From Syngnathus acus (Eukaryota; Chordata; Actinopteri; Syngnathiformes; Syngnathidae): 64,000 bases of DNA. Below, piece after piece: positions 13,560 to 29,064 of this stretch. Positions within the stretch are counted from its first letter, which is position 1; every line of letters begins with the position of its first letter. The position numbers were made by a program, and so were the translations under genes. A model generated the notes under the pieces. It saw nothing but the letters and a program-made list of their open reading frames with translations. It searched no databases and had not been told where the DNA came from. The stretch covers positions 4,588,001 to 4,652,000 of the forward strand of contig NC_051100.1 in NCBI RefSeq assembly GCF_901709675.1, written 5' to 3'.

Positions 13560-13870
13560 GACAAATACTACAGCCACTATTTATATTTCCTAATTGTAAT
13601 TAGCAAGAATTATCAATTACCGTTAGTGCCTAATTGCCCTTCATAAAGACAGCTCCCCACGTTTAAACGGATCCATTTAAATAATGTAACTAATAGCTCT
13701 TGCGCCTTTACATCTTCATTGTTTCCGCGCGCCGCGGCTTGGCTCGTAATTTAGCGCTCGGGCGAGGGGAGGAGTGCAGGTGGCACAGCGCGTGTAATTA
13801 CTGTTAATGAATTATGATGTGACCTTCTCAGAACAATGGCTAATCAATGCTTACGTTGAGTGACAGTACG
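13560..13870. promoter_or_regulatory. Putative enhancer-like block
   Basis: A dense run of homeodomain-type cores appears here (TAATTGTAATTAG, TCAATTACCG, CTAATTGCC, TTTAAATAATG, TGTAATTACTG), followed by GC-rich sequence and more TAAT motifs. The block is largely free of simple repeats and has no coding potential. It lies about 4 kb upstream of a homeodomain gene. The composition resembles vertebrate conserved non-coding elements. This is inference only. Confidence 0.3.
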
Positions 13871-16379
13871 ACCGCTGCGGATGCCAGCCATGCCGACAAG
13901 TAGGCCGGAGGAGGAAAAAGTGAAGGGGGGAAAAAGGCTTTGTTTGTTCAGTAAATCAACACAAAAGGAGTTACATTACAATGTAAGATAGCACGCAAGC
14001 ACACTGGAAGACACAAGATGATGACTTCGGGCACCACAACGAAAGATGGAGCAGATTGGAATGGTGCGTGTGTGTGGGGGGGGGTGATAGATAACAAATC
14101 AGCTCTGGAGGATCGCAGTAGTTGATAAAGTGGAATGAAGAGGTCACAAAGAGAGTTAGGGGCAAGGTCGCAGGGTGCCCCGTTTGTAACCAGGAGGATC
14201 AGGCGGAGCTTACTGGGAATTCTACAGGATGCCATTGTTGGGTTGCAAGAACACGGCTTATCAGAAAACTCTGATCGGGTAAGATGTCTCGCTGATTGAA
14301 AGGAGGAATTCCAAACAGAGTGCTCCGAGTTATCCTTGATACAGCATCTAAATGCTGAGTGAAATATTTCTTCGTGACAACTTACATGGTGAAAACAGCA
14401 GGGAGCTTAAAACGGAACCCTGAGGAATGCCAGACCGTCTCATGACTTTTTTAAGAATGGATTAATCCCTTGATTATTTTCTCAAACACACACACACGAC
14501 AGTGTTGGTAGCGCCGATGACGTGGGTGCGTGAACTGACCTTTACCTTGTTCTGACAGGGGCGAGGCACGACTGACAGCGTCCCTCAGCGTAATTTACAC
14601 CCCCCCCCCGCCTGGCCGCCTCCCTCTCCATCGGTCGGCCATGCGATGCAGTTGACCCTCTGTACAAATCACCGCCCAACTTTCCACATCTGCTGCCTGT
14701 CAGCATCTGCCAGGCGCACTCACCCGTCCCCGCACATAATGAAAAACTCTCATTACTCGCCTCCACCCAACAGGTACACAAACCGTTAGGACAATTACCG
14801 GGCAACGCCACTGACCTTGTTGTCTCTGAGAGTCACGCCTGCGCGTGCACGACACCGAGAGGCGTGAAACCCGGCAAGTATGCGGAGACGTGGCTGAACA
14901 GAACGATTTCAAGCAACAGTATCGAAAAAATATACCGGATTTAAACTAGGACAGCCATCTTTTTCATTCATCCATTTTTTGGGGATTGTTCTCATGGGGC
15001 TTGAGCAAAGTTATTAGTCAGGAGGCAGTTTCAAAAACGCAAATGTAAAATGTTCTCAAGCCAGCAACTTTTTAACAGGACATTAAAATGCGGTGCCAAG
15101 ACAACCCGGACCCCAACATGGAACATGAAAGCAAAGTTTGAGGAATCCGGCACAGGGGGTCAAACAGCCCCCCCTCCCACTTGCTGTTCCTTTTCTTCGG
15201 ACCCCTTTACAGCACCAAACAATGGACGCTGCAGTGTGCAAACAGAAGTGCAGCTCATCATGCCTCCTCCACCATTAGACAAATGTGACGTTTAGCAGCC
15301 TCCCCGGCATGTGATGACTTTACAGGCCTCGGATGGAAGTGTGTCTCCGCGGCTCCCCTGCCGTGTGCGACATGGGGCCCGCTCCGCCCTCTCTGATGTC
15401 GCACGCCGGGGCTCACGGGTTCTTCCCGCTTGGCGTGAAGACAACCCCGAGGGCCTTTATGCCCTTCTTTGTCCCGCTCACACGCGCAAACAGATGTCCG
15501 GCCATTGGGCTTTCTCGTAGGAAGTTGTAAACCTCCAGCGTGCGGTCGGCTCCATTCATATGGAGGGCACGGAGTGGTGCCGGCGCGAGCGCCATACACA
15601 TGCAAATGCCGACGAGCGACTTAACAAATGTTTGACTATGTAACAGCAGCGGAGCTCACCGGTCCGGCCGGGTTATGACCGGCCGGAGCTCAATGCAGAA
15701 CACAGGAAGCAGAAGGAAGAATAAGAAAGAGAGCGTTAACACCAAAGAAGAAAAGAGCACAATCTGGACCTCACACACTTAAAAAAAGCTAATGTAGACG
15801 TGGGATGAGTTCAAAGAAAAGTGGAATTCAGCCACTTAGCTTGATTACATTCCAGGAAACTCTACAAATTCTCATCCTATGATAATGCACTAAACTACAT
15901 GGACAAAACCACTCTGATTAGTTTTCATCCTCGTTAAATCAAATAAAAAACAACAACCTTAAAGTTACGTTAACAATACGGTTGGTCTTGACAGAAACTC
16001 GGGCTAACAGGTTACTTTGTCTTAAAAGGGAGAAGAAAAACTGTTCCCCCCCCCATCCTTCCACAGTGTTTGTGCTTGTTTTTTAACAAATGAGTGACTG
16101 GTTATTGTTTTTTTTTGTTTTTTTTAAATATTTTTATCAGTTAGTTAAAAAAAGTTCCCAAAAACATCCCTGTAATAAGAATGAAAGCATCTGCCATTAT
16201 AAAATAACTTGCATCCTATTGTTTGAACACTGCACAACCACAAAAGGCACAAACATTCATTTAAAAATATATAATACGTTTTTATCCCTTGCCATGGATC
16301 ACCTGGTGGAACAAGAATATTATGTCTAAGGAGGAATCTATCCTGGAAGATGGTTAGAGGTTATGAGTTCGAGTTAAAT
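13871..16379. other. Upstream non-coding DNA
   Basis: No gene is recognised. Short G- and C-runs occur near 14075-14084 and 14601-14609, with T-rich stretches near 16108-16135. The GC-rich 14560-15620 stretch gives several overlapping open frames on both strands without domains, as expected from composition alone. Confidence 0.45.
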
Positions 16380-16700
16380 AAAGCTTTGCCATTGCGGTAA
16401 TTGGCTCAGCTATCTGAAACGGCGCTCTCGCTCACCATCGGTTTGTTTTTATCTGAGTCGGACACCTGCTGGGAATATCGATCCGGCGGCGGTTCCACCA
16501 TTTAGCCGTCACCGGGCGTCCGGGTTTTAAACAACCCCCGTGTCACTTTATATTGAATACTAATGGCAGAGGCTCAGGGAGCCCATTGATTGTGAATATA
16601 TATCTATCAGCTAAGGTGAGAAAACAATCAGCGGCCACCATTGTGTGCCTGTAATTTGCTTTGCATGGATTTTTCCACTTGGTCAAAAATGCATATTAGT
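16380..16700. promoter_or_regulatory. Putative proximal enhancer of nkx1-2
   Basis: A repeat-free block of mixed GC and AT motifs ends about 0.9 kb before the nkx1-2 start codon. It includes GGTAATTGGCTCAG, a TTTTAAACAACCC segment, CCATTGATTGTGAATAT and CTGTAATTTGC. The following 16700-17000 is plain AT-rich DNA. Position and composition suggest cis-regulatory function. Conservation has not been tested. Confidence 0.3.
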
Positions 16701-17332
16701 GTTGTTTAACTTCCTAATGTGAATAGCTATTGTTAGAACATTGGAATACTGGTAGAGGATAATTGAATTCACAATTATTCAAATTATGTTTTTTGTATAA
16801 AACGCGAAAATGTTGAATCGTGCAAAAAAATATTAAGACAAATAAATTCCATTGAAACGTCAATAACTACAAAATCTGTGATTTTAAAATGAAATAAATT
16901 AATTTCCTTGTGCACACAAACAACGTGCATTGGAAATCAATGCATAGTATTAATCTTTTTTTATGATTATGTCAATTTTGCAATCATGGACTAATAATCA
17001 TAACTGTCATTGAATTTTGATAAATTGCACAGGCCAAAGGTGACTAGTTTGAAGTTGGAATGAGAAAGATGGGGAAGTTTTTGCTGTCCAATGTAACAAT
17101 GTGATTTCCTGCAGGGGGTCAAAATGCAAAGAACCCCGTTGTGAAGGTCTTCCCCCCCACCCCCATCCCCTCACCCCAAATAATAATAAAAACCAAAAAC
17201 AACTCCCAATTTGGTGACTCGGATCCATCTATGGGCCATCTGTGGCCAATTTACTTTCAGCTCGCGCATTATTGAATTTAATGACATGGGTGATTATCGA
17301 GCAATACCCGGGGCCCATTAGGGGGTCGTGTG

Positions 17333-17349
17333 AAACACTAATAGTGTTT
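17333..17349. promoter_or_regulatory. 17-bp perfect inverted repeat upstream of nkx1-2
   Basis: AAACACTA-A-TAGTGTTT has eight-base arms around a single base, about 210 bp before the start codon. A TGACGT half-CRE follows at 17353-17358 and a TTTAAA TATA-like box at 17385-17390. A dimeric factor site is possible, but no specific factor is implied by the sequence. Confidence 0.35.
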
Positions 17350-17497
17350 GCGTGACGTTTGTGGTGCCGGTGGGGGTCAGATGCTTTAAAGGAGAGCCCA
17401 CTCGCACCCCTCCTGCAGGACTCAAACAGACGAGGGGAGAGGGACAGATGATCCGGTCCCAAGACGCATCAAGACTATGAGAGGACCGGCAACACGC

Positions 17498-17509
17498 GCG
17501 TAATTACGC
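17498..17509. promoter_or_regulatory. Palindromic homeodomain-type site in nkx1-2 leader
   Basis: GCGTAATTACGC is a perfect 12-bp palindrome centred on TAATTA, ending 51 bases before the nkx1-2 ATG. TAATTA is the typical core for NK1-class and many other homeodomains, so auto- or cross-regulation is a reasonable inference. There is no direct proof. Confidence 0.4.
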
Positions 17510-17560
17510 ATCGCTCTTTTCCTCCTCCACTTTTAAGGCTCTGTTTTTGTTTTTTGGAGC

Positions 17561-19959
<2,399 letters not shown>

Positions 19960-20120
19960 GAGGAGGACTGGACTCTTCTTTCAATTATTTGTTGACTGGG
20001 TCGGCCAAACGTTTGACAAGAAACCTTTTTTCGTAAAGGGGACATCAATTCTTTGTACAGATTGAAAAGTTGCTCAACACGGGGACTGTGACAAGCCTTG
20101 CTCCTTCGCTGCTGTACCCA

Positions 20121-20126
20121 AATAAA
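20121..20126 (+). other. nkx1-2: nkx1-2 polyadenylation signal
   Basis: AATAAA lies 162 bases after the stop codon, the first canonical signal downstream. This implies a short 3' UTR. Confidence 0.6.
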
Positions 20127-23100
20127 GCAGTACTCTGCGTTGGCGCCAGATAGAACCATCTCGCCAACTGGTGTGATTTGAATCAAAGTAAAAAATTCGT
20201 TATCTTTTGGGTTTCGACCAATTATTGTCAAATAACTTTTATTAATACATTTGAAAATACTCGGGGGGAAAAATGTCAGATTTGTTTTGTCACATTGCAC
20301 CAAAATGGTCTGATGTTGCCCTGGAGACTCTTTAAAAACACCTAAACATGAACATTGTTTTTTTTTTTATTAAAAAAAGGGACAAATAATTATCATTGTG
20401 TTTGTTGAAACACTGTATTCAACAGATCTTGTATCACAAACTGTGGCATATTGCAACCAACCACCTCACATTGCTAATCCGTTATATATATAAAAAAAAA
20501 TCCCAGTGTTATTTCAATAATAAAAATCAAAACGTTGGTTTGTGTCTGCTGCGGAATTGAATCACTCCCAATTTGTGCTTGCATTGTGCCACCACACGAT
20601 GTCACTATAACCTTGCACCTATCTAATCCAAAACCCATTTCAAACAGTAGTGTGCTCTCTGTAATGTGTCAGGTTATGTTTTCCCACTTAACCCAAATAC
20701 GCTTATGGAGAATATTAGAACATCACAGTTTAAATTAATCTCAAAACTGAGTAATGCAGAATTATAAAGCAAACTCACCCATTCCACTTCATTTTTTCCT
20801 GACGAGACATCTTAGAATGAGGCTCGTTGATTCGCATTCTAGGTCCAAGTCAGCAGCCTCCGTCTTTACCTGCAGAAAGAGAGCACGCGTCAGATTCAGG
20901 AGTCAATTTTCCCTGGACATCACTTTGACAGTCTGAGAGTTTGACATGCATTTCTCTTTTTTAGATGGCGCTTACTCACAGCTGCCAAAAGCAAGACAAC
21001 CTCAATCTGCTCTTTTATGCGTTGTTTTTTTACACTGGCTATGATTTTAAGGGATTGCACAAACAATCAATTAATCACCGGTGGGTTGAAAATCCCCCTT
21101 TACCATTTTGGACAACTACACCATCGGTGACTTCCATTGCAAGACTTGTAAGAGAAATTCCACGGTTTTGCTGGATAGACACATTCCTAATGAAGCCTGT
21201 TTGTTGCGTGACATTGCTTTTGGGCATTTGCAGGTGCCGGTGTAGTGAGAAAAATTCAATTTCGAGCCTTTGCTGTATTTTTGCGACAACAAGGCTCTTG
21301 TCATGTTGCGAAATATCATCGCGGACTGAAAGTATGTTTGATAAGTTGCCGAGACGCCTTCATCCTGTTCCCGGAAGGATGAGACATCCAAACATCTGTT
21401 GGTTTTTGTTTTTTGGTCGCATTTTTATCCTAGTTTGCATCCCATCATTTCCCCTCCAAACGATCATTCCGTTACCAAAATTGCTAATGACTCCATAAAA
21501 AATATCTCCGTCATCTATTATAAATAATTTATCATACAATTGGATCACATCGGTATCCACCGTTCTACTCATCACCAGCTAGTGAAGGTCCTGGCCTCCG
21601 GTTGCCTAGGAAACCGTCAGCAGTGTGACACTCCCCCTGCCGGTGACTTTAAACATTCCAATTAAAAGTGAGAGGTTATTTTCTCATGGCAGTCGATAGC
21701 CAAGAGACAGTTGCGTCTTTTTCCTCCCCAATCAGACTCGCGGCAGCAGAGTTCATTAACCTGCCAGCGCTTCACTCCGAGATAATGTCCTCTAATTAAA
21801 GCACTGTCTCTTAGCGTGTGTGCGTGCGGGGGGCGCGTGTGTGTGGCGAACGCGCTTGACCTCTCTTCCGGCAGACTGTAATTAACGGGAATCTTCGCTC
21901 TTCTGTTAGCGGGTGATTGGAAGCATCGTTTGAAAAACATGCTGTAGAGAATATGCAACGGATTAAAAATAAAATACAAAACAAGGATGCTCTAAAAAAG
22001 GATTTAACTTAAATGTCACACGCTACGATGGTTACCAGACAAAACAATTTCCTGCCAAAGCGTGGAGAGAAACCACGACGCAAGTTCATCCTGAAGTTCA
22101 AGAGGATACGAGAATCTGGATTCCCCCTCCCTCCCGTTTGACAAAGTCGCATAACACGCTCTTCCCAAACCACAGAGCCTTCCTTCGGAAAATGTGCTTT
22201 CATCAGCTTCTCGCTTCCTGTGCCAGTGATTATGCGCTCACCGTATGTGCGTGCGTGTGCGCCCAAAGTCCAAAGATTTGCGAGGCCAGAGCATCGTTGA
22301 GCGGACGAGCTTAATGGAGATCCCGACCAAGGCATCATTCATACTCAGACGCGTCATTTCCCAAACTATCTTGAGCGTTTGCTGGCTGGGAAGCAGTCCA
22401 AGTACTTGCCGGTGTCACACTAAATCATCCCCGCCTGTCAAGGACCTGCTTCTGCTCAATTGGGAATCTTTTTATTGACTTGCCACTGAATATTGTGCCA
22501 GTCAAATGAAAGCGCTTTGGTATTATTTTTGAGCTTGAAAATTCATAAAAGGCATATATCAGTGACATAAAAAGGAGAACGAGACAATGCGTCGACTGTT
22601 GAGAATTGGAGCGGGCTGTCCCATCATCTGGAAAATCTAAAAGACGAACCCATTCAAAAGCCAATCACCAAATGGAAAAATTGATTGTTTTCCTTTCGAG
22701 GGCGACTCGGGATTTCGCCACAGTCTGCTAGCATGCCTGTAAAAAAACTTTACGGCTCACAACTTTTAGCTTCAATATTCATTTTTCAATGGTGAATGGC
22801 CACTGGTAATTTCATTATGAATACAAAAAGGAGATTACTAATAATATGGCAGCATGGCGTTACATTTTGCAGCGAGCAGCTGTTAGCGGCCGTACTCGAC
22901 AGCCTGTATGAGGACAAACAGAAAAGAGACAGAAACAGCTGCCGTCCTGTTCCACATGTTAACGACTGCCGAACAAACTGGACTTGTTCTTTGCTAATGA
23001 CTTAATCTAAATATTGTTTTGATTCCTGCTGCTGGAGGGGATGAGGAGGTCTAGTGCAGCTTGAATCAAAATTCCTGAGCCTTGACCCCCTTCAAGGACA

Positions 23101-26100
23101 TCGAGGCAGTTAAAGAAAAAAAAGCATCTGTAATATGTGTCAAGCACGAAGGAGCATTTCTAACATTTTTTTCTCCTTACAGAAAGGCAATAAGAGGCTC
23201 AATGCTTTTTCTTTGGATTTTGTTGGCTTTTTTAAGGCAAACTTTCTTTGAAAAGAAATATCAGTTGGAAAAAAATCTTACTTGATGGAAACAAGCAGTG
23301 GAGGGTTGCAACATAGTCACCAAGCATTTATTTCTCTTGAACCCTGCAAGAAAACAGATGAGGACATACATTTTCCCATCAGTGTGAGCTTATTTGAGCA
23401 AATTCAATCTTGTGTGGGTTGGCATTTTTGTATGTCAACCACACATCAGTGACTGTCAGCATCCTGACAAGGTGTGAAGATCAACAGATTTGCAGCGGAA
23501 GAAATAATCAACAGAGAGGAAGGAAAGAAGCACCTCTGCTCATTTTTGTGAATTAAATCAGTCTATCTGGATCTTGTAGAAACTTGCATTGCTACATCTT
23601 CAGACAGACAACACTCGTAAAACTTTACTCCCACCTACAAAAATGAGTCATCGCAGCTAACTCGTGCAGAAAAGTTTAAAAGAAAATTAGGATTGAGATG
23701 ACTAATAGTAAAGAAATATTTTTACCTAAGGGCTCAATTGCACAATATCCTACTTGTCAATCTTCAAATCAGCTGAGTTACGGGAACACTTTCGCAACAA
23801 GCAGGTGGTTTTCACGTTTACTTAGGGTTATCAAAGTTTCACCATGTTCTTCTTCAGAGAGCAACGTAAAATAGGAAAAATGGAGTGCTAATATTGTTAA
23901 TTATTGGGAGTACTAATGGGTTAAAGGAACATTTAACATTACTCTTACCTTACTTTTGTTGGAGGATAGGGGAGTCTTCCTATTTGGGGTTACTTGGCAT
24001 TGTCTTTTACTGGCACAAGGACCAATTTGAGAGTGACTGTAATCCTATAAAATGAAGAAAACCAAAAAATATCAACGTTGACTAATTAGCTGTGGTTTAC
24101 CAGCGAAATAATAGCTAGCGGTAGCACAGTAAACTACAATTCACACGGATTATTGAACATGTTTGCAAAGATGCCAATTACTTAGCCAAGTTCCACAACG
24201 TTTTCATCCATCGGAGAATGAGGTCAAAATTAAATAAAAATATCTGTTTAAAAGAAACAACATCGATGTTGTACGGTTATTTTGTAACGTGACACAAGTC
24301 ACCTTGCCGCCAATTCTTCGAGCCGCGCGGTGGATTGTGGGTAAGGACAGGCCGCACCCAATCGATCCCCCATCAGCCATCCGTAGCGGAGGAGTAGTAA
24401 CAGGATGAGTGTTGCAAGACCTGCTCGTTGGTGCGCCTCCCCTCTCTTCAGCAGTCAGATGGAGGCAGCAGAAACTCTCATTTGTGCTGCCAAAACCGAT
24501 CATGAGCTCAGACCGCGCTCAACACGCACTCCGGGCTCATTTCTATCCAACGCGCAGACAGAAAGACACCTGTGCCGTCCGCCGTTCTCCCGTTTGGATT
24601 AGCATGGCCACGGATCGTCTGATTGATTGATCATGTCTAGCAAGCTGCAAATGAAACGACGACGAACTGCTCAACTCTACTGTGAGAATTGTTTTTAATG
24701 TATTTTAAAATAGTAGTATTGTCTATATATTGTAAAAAATAACAATAATAAATTTTTCTGAAATTGTTTCTGTAGACTATGGAAACTAGTACTAGTTAGA
24801 ACTAGTTTGAAGAATGTTTTTCAAGCCAATAATGTCTTGTGTTGATAGGCACAGTTTAAAATGCTTCATCTTAACTGCCCTTATCATTAATGAAATATTT
24901 GCAAAGGAAATAATTCCAACAAAACTTCTATTTTAAGTGCATTTGAATACACATTAATTTCACTGCTGCATCTGTGTTCATTATAAAATTCCTTTTTTGT
25001 GAAACAAATTTGCCAGCAAACTCTATTGCGCTGTTTTACCAATGTCATCTGATTCCTATTTTCCTATACCAGGCAGTTTATATGTACAGATTTACAAGTA
25101 GATTACCTTGGCAAAAATAAAGTGGAATGATGATATTTTTAGGGATATAGTCTATTATAATCACTCCTGCTTTTTGTGGATTTATTCACTACTGGGCTAG
25201 TTCCCACGAATAGTGGGGAGCCACTGTACTAAAGGATTTAAAAAAAACACTCAGAGATTAACACTCCTCGCCAGTTGTGAGATTAGAAATCCCTTAAATG
25301 TTGGCTGAAGCCCTTCTAATGAGTGTGTGTTGAGTTGTAATCATCCTCAACAACAACCCTCAGCTCATTAAACAGCTGCACCGTGTCATATGTTGTCCTA
25401 GTGGAGAGTGCAAACGTGCAGTTTACAATGAACCGATAACATAATAAATATTCATATTTACGCGGATGGTAGTTAGCGCTTCTGATTGTTTTTCCTGTTT
25501 ATTCTAGCGTGACATGTTAGTTGGACGAGTCACAGTGACAGATTCCTTCTACGGCTGCACACTCACAAAGTGAACGAATGCTGCCTTGTGGTTTATTTGG
25601 TCGGCTGGGCAGGAAGACTTCAAGTTGTCCTACCAAGCCCCCCCCCCTGTCACCTTGAAATAGTGGAAGAACTTTGCTTGATGTGAAAACCATGCTTCTT
25701 TTGGCAACCTCAAATCTTGAGGTAATGCTGCAAATATGAGAAGGAGGATGAGCAAGCGCCATCTGACTGTTTAGACTTCAGAGCAGGAAGAATTTTTGTT
25801 GTAGCATCGGGAATGTGGGAGTGTGTTCTGGCACCCTTTGTGACCGTCTTTTTTGAGAGGGCATCGTTTATTTGTTGGGATTTACAAGTTAGCAAACACT
25901 AACTGGCACTTTCATTGTCATCCGCATTCATCATTCCATCAAGTCATTTTCCCGATGGCCAATGATTTGCCTTTCTATTCCACGTGGTGACTTTTCAAAT
26001 GTGTTCTTGCTAAAAAACACCCAGTATGTTTTTTAACTCAAGATCAATCTGCCGTCTTTTTTTTTGATTGGCAGTCCATAAATTACAGCATGACAAATGA

Positions 26101-28698
26101 GAACTTTCCACTTTCTTTAAACCGCATGCCATCAGTTTGATCCGTCCGTACTGACGGCACAGACTCCATTTTGTTAAAGACCGGCTTGCGAAAATAAATA
26201 TTTCACGATATCATCAACTTTACAGCAGTGCCTGGTGCTTAGTCCATTTGCAGACGTGGGGTTGTGTCTTGAAGCGCACGAGCGGGGAGTGACTCATGAT
26301 AGAAGTTGACGACGTGAGCAGAATCAAGCTACGACATGCCATGTTCGCACCCTGGATTTCATCAGAAAGTGATGACAGTTATTTTTTGTTCACATAATCA
26401 ACAACCAAGAACGGGCATGTGCCAAGTTCAAGCACTGCCACCGCTTTCACATTCAAACACAAAATGAAAGAAACGGCATTGTGAAACATTACTATGACCT
26501 TGTGCCCCGTGAAATCTGCCTAGTAACAAGGAAAAAAAAACTTCTGTTCTAGTTCCAGTTCTATAAAATGATATTGCCCAGTTAAGTAAAGTTTTGAATG
26601 AGATCTGAGAAGGACTTTTCTTAATTTTGTTTTTCCCCCCCATAGAAAAATACCACAAGCCCGTTGCCAGAAGCTGCGAGGCCGGTGAGCTGCTGCTAAT
26701 GTGTAAGTAATTGAGCTTTTATTTTCACCGAGACTTTTATTGCTGTTTCATTGCGAAAAACCATATGCGGCCATACAGAGAAGCGGGATGTATTATTTTA
26801 TTTTTATTATTTAGCAGGGGAGACCACTGGGCAGCAGTTTTCTTTCGCCCTGAGACATTAATACAGACATTTTACGCCCCCCCCCACTTTCTCCAAATAA
26901 AGTGGTTTTGACTAACGCTCCATTTATCTCCCAAAATAGTGGTAATAAACCCAAATGACCTTCTTTTACCTGCAATTACGCCGCCTCGTCCTCACTTGCC
27001 GCACAGTAGGATCCATCTTCAGCTGTTCTCTGCTTGTTATTAATGTCACATTGGCTTTAAAGTAAAACATACACGCCTACACGCGTGTGCAAATAGACAC
27101 GGCAGCACATCTGTGATCCATATGGCACGGTGGGCTTCCCCAGACAGACGTCATATTTACACAAGCGGTTTAACATTGCTTCGACTTTTTATCGTCTTGT
27201 TTTTCTTTGAGCGTGTTTGTTGAACAGATTAGAAGCGGTCAGATTCCTGGGATGCGGACGTCGTTCATCAACGACAAAAAGGACACCGGAGCAATTCCGG
27301 GTCGACAGAATTTGCCAAAAATGGACTTTGTATGTTTGGCGCTCAGCCGTGACGACTTTTTCGATCAATAACTTGTTGACGGGTTTGAAAATGCTCCAAC
27401 TTGGTCCGATTGTACAAACATTGTGTTTACTTCCTTATGTGGGCTGCACTTTGTTTTTCTTCCCACCACTGGGCCGCAGCCAAGTCACACTCGCAGGAGG
27501 TCTCGCTTTATTTACGCGGCTATAAACACGAAGACATAATGCCTTTGCGTGAGAGTCAAGCACCTGCGCATTGTCATAGAAACGCAGAGGGCATGTTTTA
27601 GTCGTGACGCTAAACAGAGCACGACGAGCTCAAGAAATAGAAATTGTTTTCGCAATCAGCTGCAGGCACTCTGACAAGAACGCTAACTAAAAGAAGCTAA
27701 CTTTTAGCTGTTGTGTCATGTTTAAATGAAAATTTCTTGAGCAGTTGAGCAGCTATTGAAGGACTCTGAGCTGTTTTATTGGAACCCGTGCACTTTTCAT
27801 GACCTTTTTTTCTCACACAATCTGCCTGTTAGCACTGGCGTCGACTTTATTAAACAAGCCCGGACCAAAACTGACATCACTCATCACAGCTGTCGCCGAC
27901 TGAAATCTCGATGAGTTCACGGCATTTTCTGATGTGATATGCAATTGACGCCCTCGCAACTTTTGGGTTTGCCTAACAATGCCGCAGACGCTTTAAAAAC
28001 TATATTTTGTCACCTATTGTGAGTGGTTCTGGAAAAAATCCCCCCATGCTAGATAGGGATTGACTGTCTTGGCGTCAAATCACCTTGTTTGATTGCAAAC
28101 TGTTTCAACTGAGAACACCGTTTGCATTAAAAATGATGAAGGGCTGCCAAATAAGTCACCTTTTCCCTTTCCCTGTGAGAGAATGTTCGTGAGGGGCTCT
28201 TGTTTTCTTAACTGATTGGCCAATACGTAATAATGTACCTAACTGCTAACATGCTAAGTGATGTCATGTTTTCCTGGCTGGGCTCCAACACTCCTCGGCT
28301 GCAAAGAAAAAGTACATTCCGCAGCGTTACGGGTCCGCTCTTGTAATTTTTGCTTTTTTACTTTTTATCGCTCAGCGCTGCTTGTCCACCTGTGTCAATA
28401 TGCCAAGGGTGTTCATTCATGAGCTCCACCATGATCCTCACCGGGTTCAAAAAAATAAAGCCGTGCAGCAGCCCCCCTTTGAGGATCGGTGTTTTGTTTT
28501 CAGTGTTGAATTACAGCGTAACTGTTATTCTGACCTCGTCTTTTATGTTAAAACGACCACCCACACGTGCCGCGTCGCTAATATTAGGAAGCTTCGCATT
28601 GACACGCAAGAGAATAAATATTCCAATGATCCGTTGCTTTGCAGAACGCCGTGAAGGATCGATGAGCTTCTCCCGCCAAATGCCTGCTTCATCTCAGC
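20127..28698. other. nkx1-2 to chst15 intergenic interval
   Basis: No gene is recognised in 8.5 kb. This is where OAT lies in human (between NKX1-2 and CHST15), but no aminotransferase-like coding sequence appears in any frame. The longest frame (20965-21498) has no domain. The interval mixes AT-rich stretches (20340-20530, 24700-25150) with more balanced blocks (21660-21960, 22010-22450, 24290-24610). It should also contain any 5' untranslated exon and the promoter of chst15. One exon-like segment is at 26646-26684. Confidence 0.55.
26646..26684 (+). other. Possible 5' exon of chst15
   Basis: A strong pyrimidine-rich acceptor (ttttgtttttccccccatag) precedes a 39-base segment that ends at a good donor (GCCG|gtgagc). 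It lies 2 kb before the first coding exon of chst15, which itself starts one base after an acceptor-like sequence, so it could be a 5' untranslated exon. No start codon is present. Transcript data would be needed to support this. Confidence 0.2.
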
Positions 28699-29064
28699 AT
28701 GTTGTGGTACAAGCATGGCAGAACTACTCAGTCGGACCAGCACCTTTTCAACCTGTGGAGCTTCTCTAAAGTCCAAGCGGTGGTCTTCCTGCTTGGTCTG
28801 ACTCTGACCTTCCTCATCATGGCTTCCTACGTCCTGACGTGGGACAAGAAAGGACTTCTTCTCACGCCCTCGCCCTATCATTTAAAAGTCGCCGACGTGC
28901 CGAGCAACACCACAGCGGCGGTGGCGGTATCTTCGGCCGTGGGCCTCTCCTTGAAAAGGAATTCCATAGACATGGAGCGGTTGACCAGGTTGATCCGGTC
29001 CAAACTAGAATACCCAGCTCGGAGGGTTCCTAATGAGAAGGACGTCATCGGGACGGACTCCCAT
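28699..29064 (+). CDS. chst15: chst15 coding exon 1 (membrane anchor)
   Basis: Encodes residues 1-122: a short cytosolic tail, the transmembrane anchor and the start of the lumenal stem, with an N-glycosylation sequon at N70. Donor gtgagt follows a complete codon (CAT). Confidence 0.9.

Noticed and set aside
20965-21498. 177-codon open frame after nkx1-2
   Set aside because: No recognisable domain and not similar to ornithine aminotransferase, which would be the expected neighbour.
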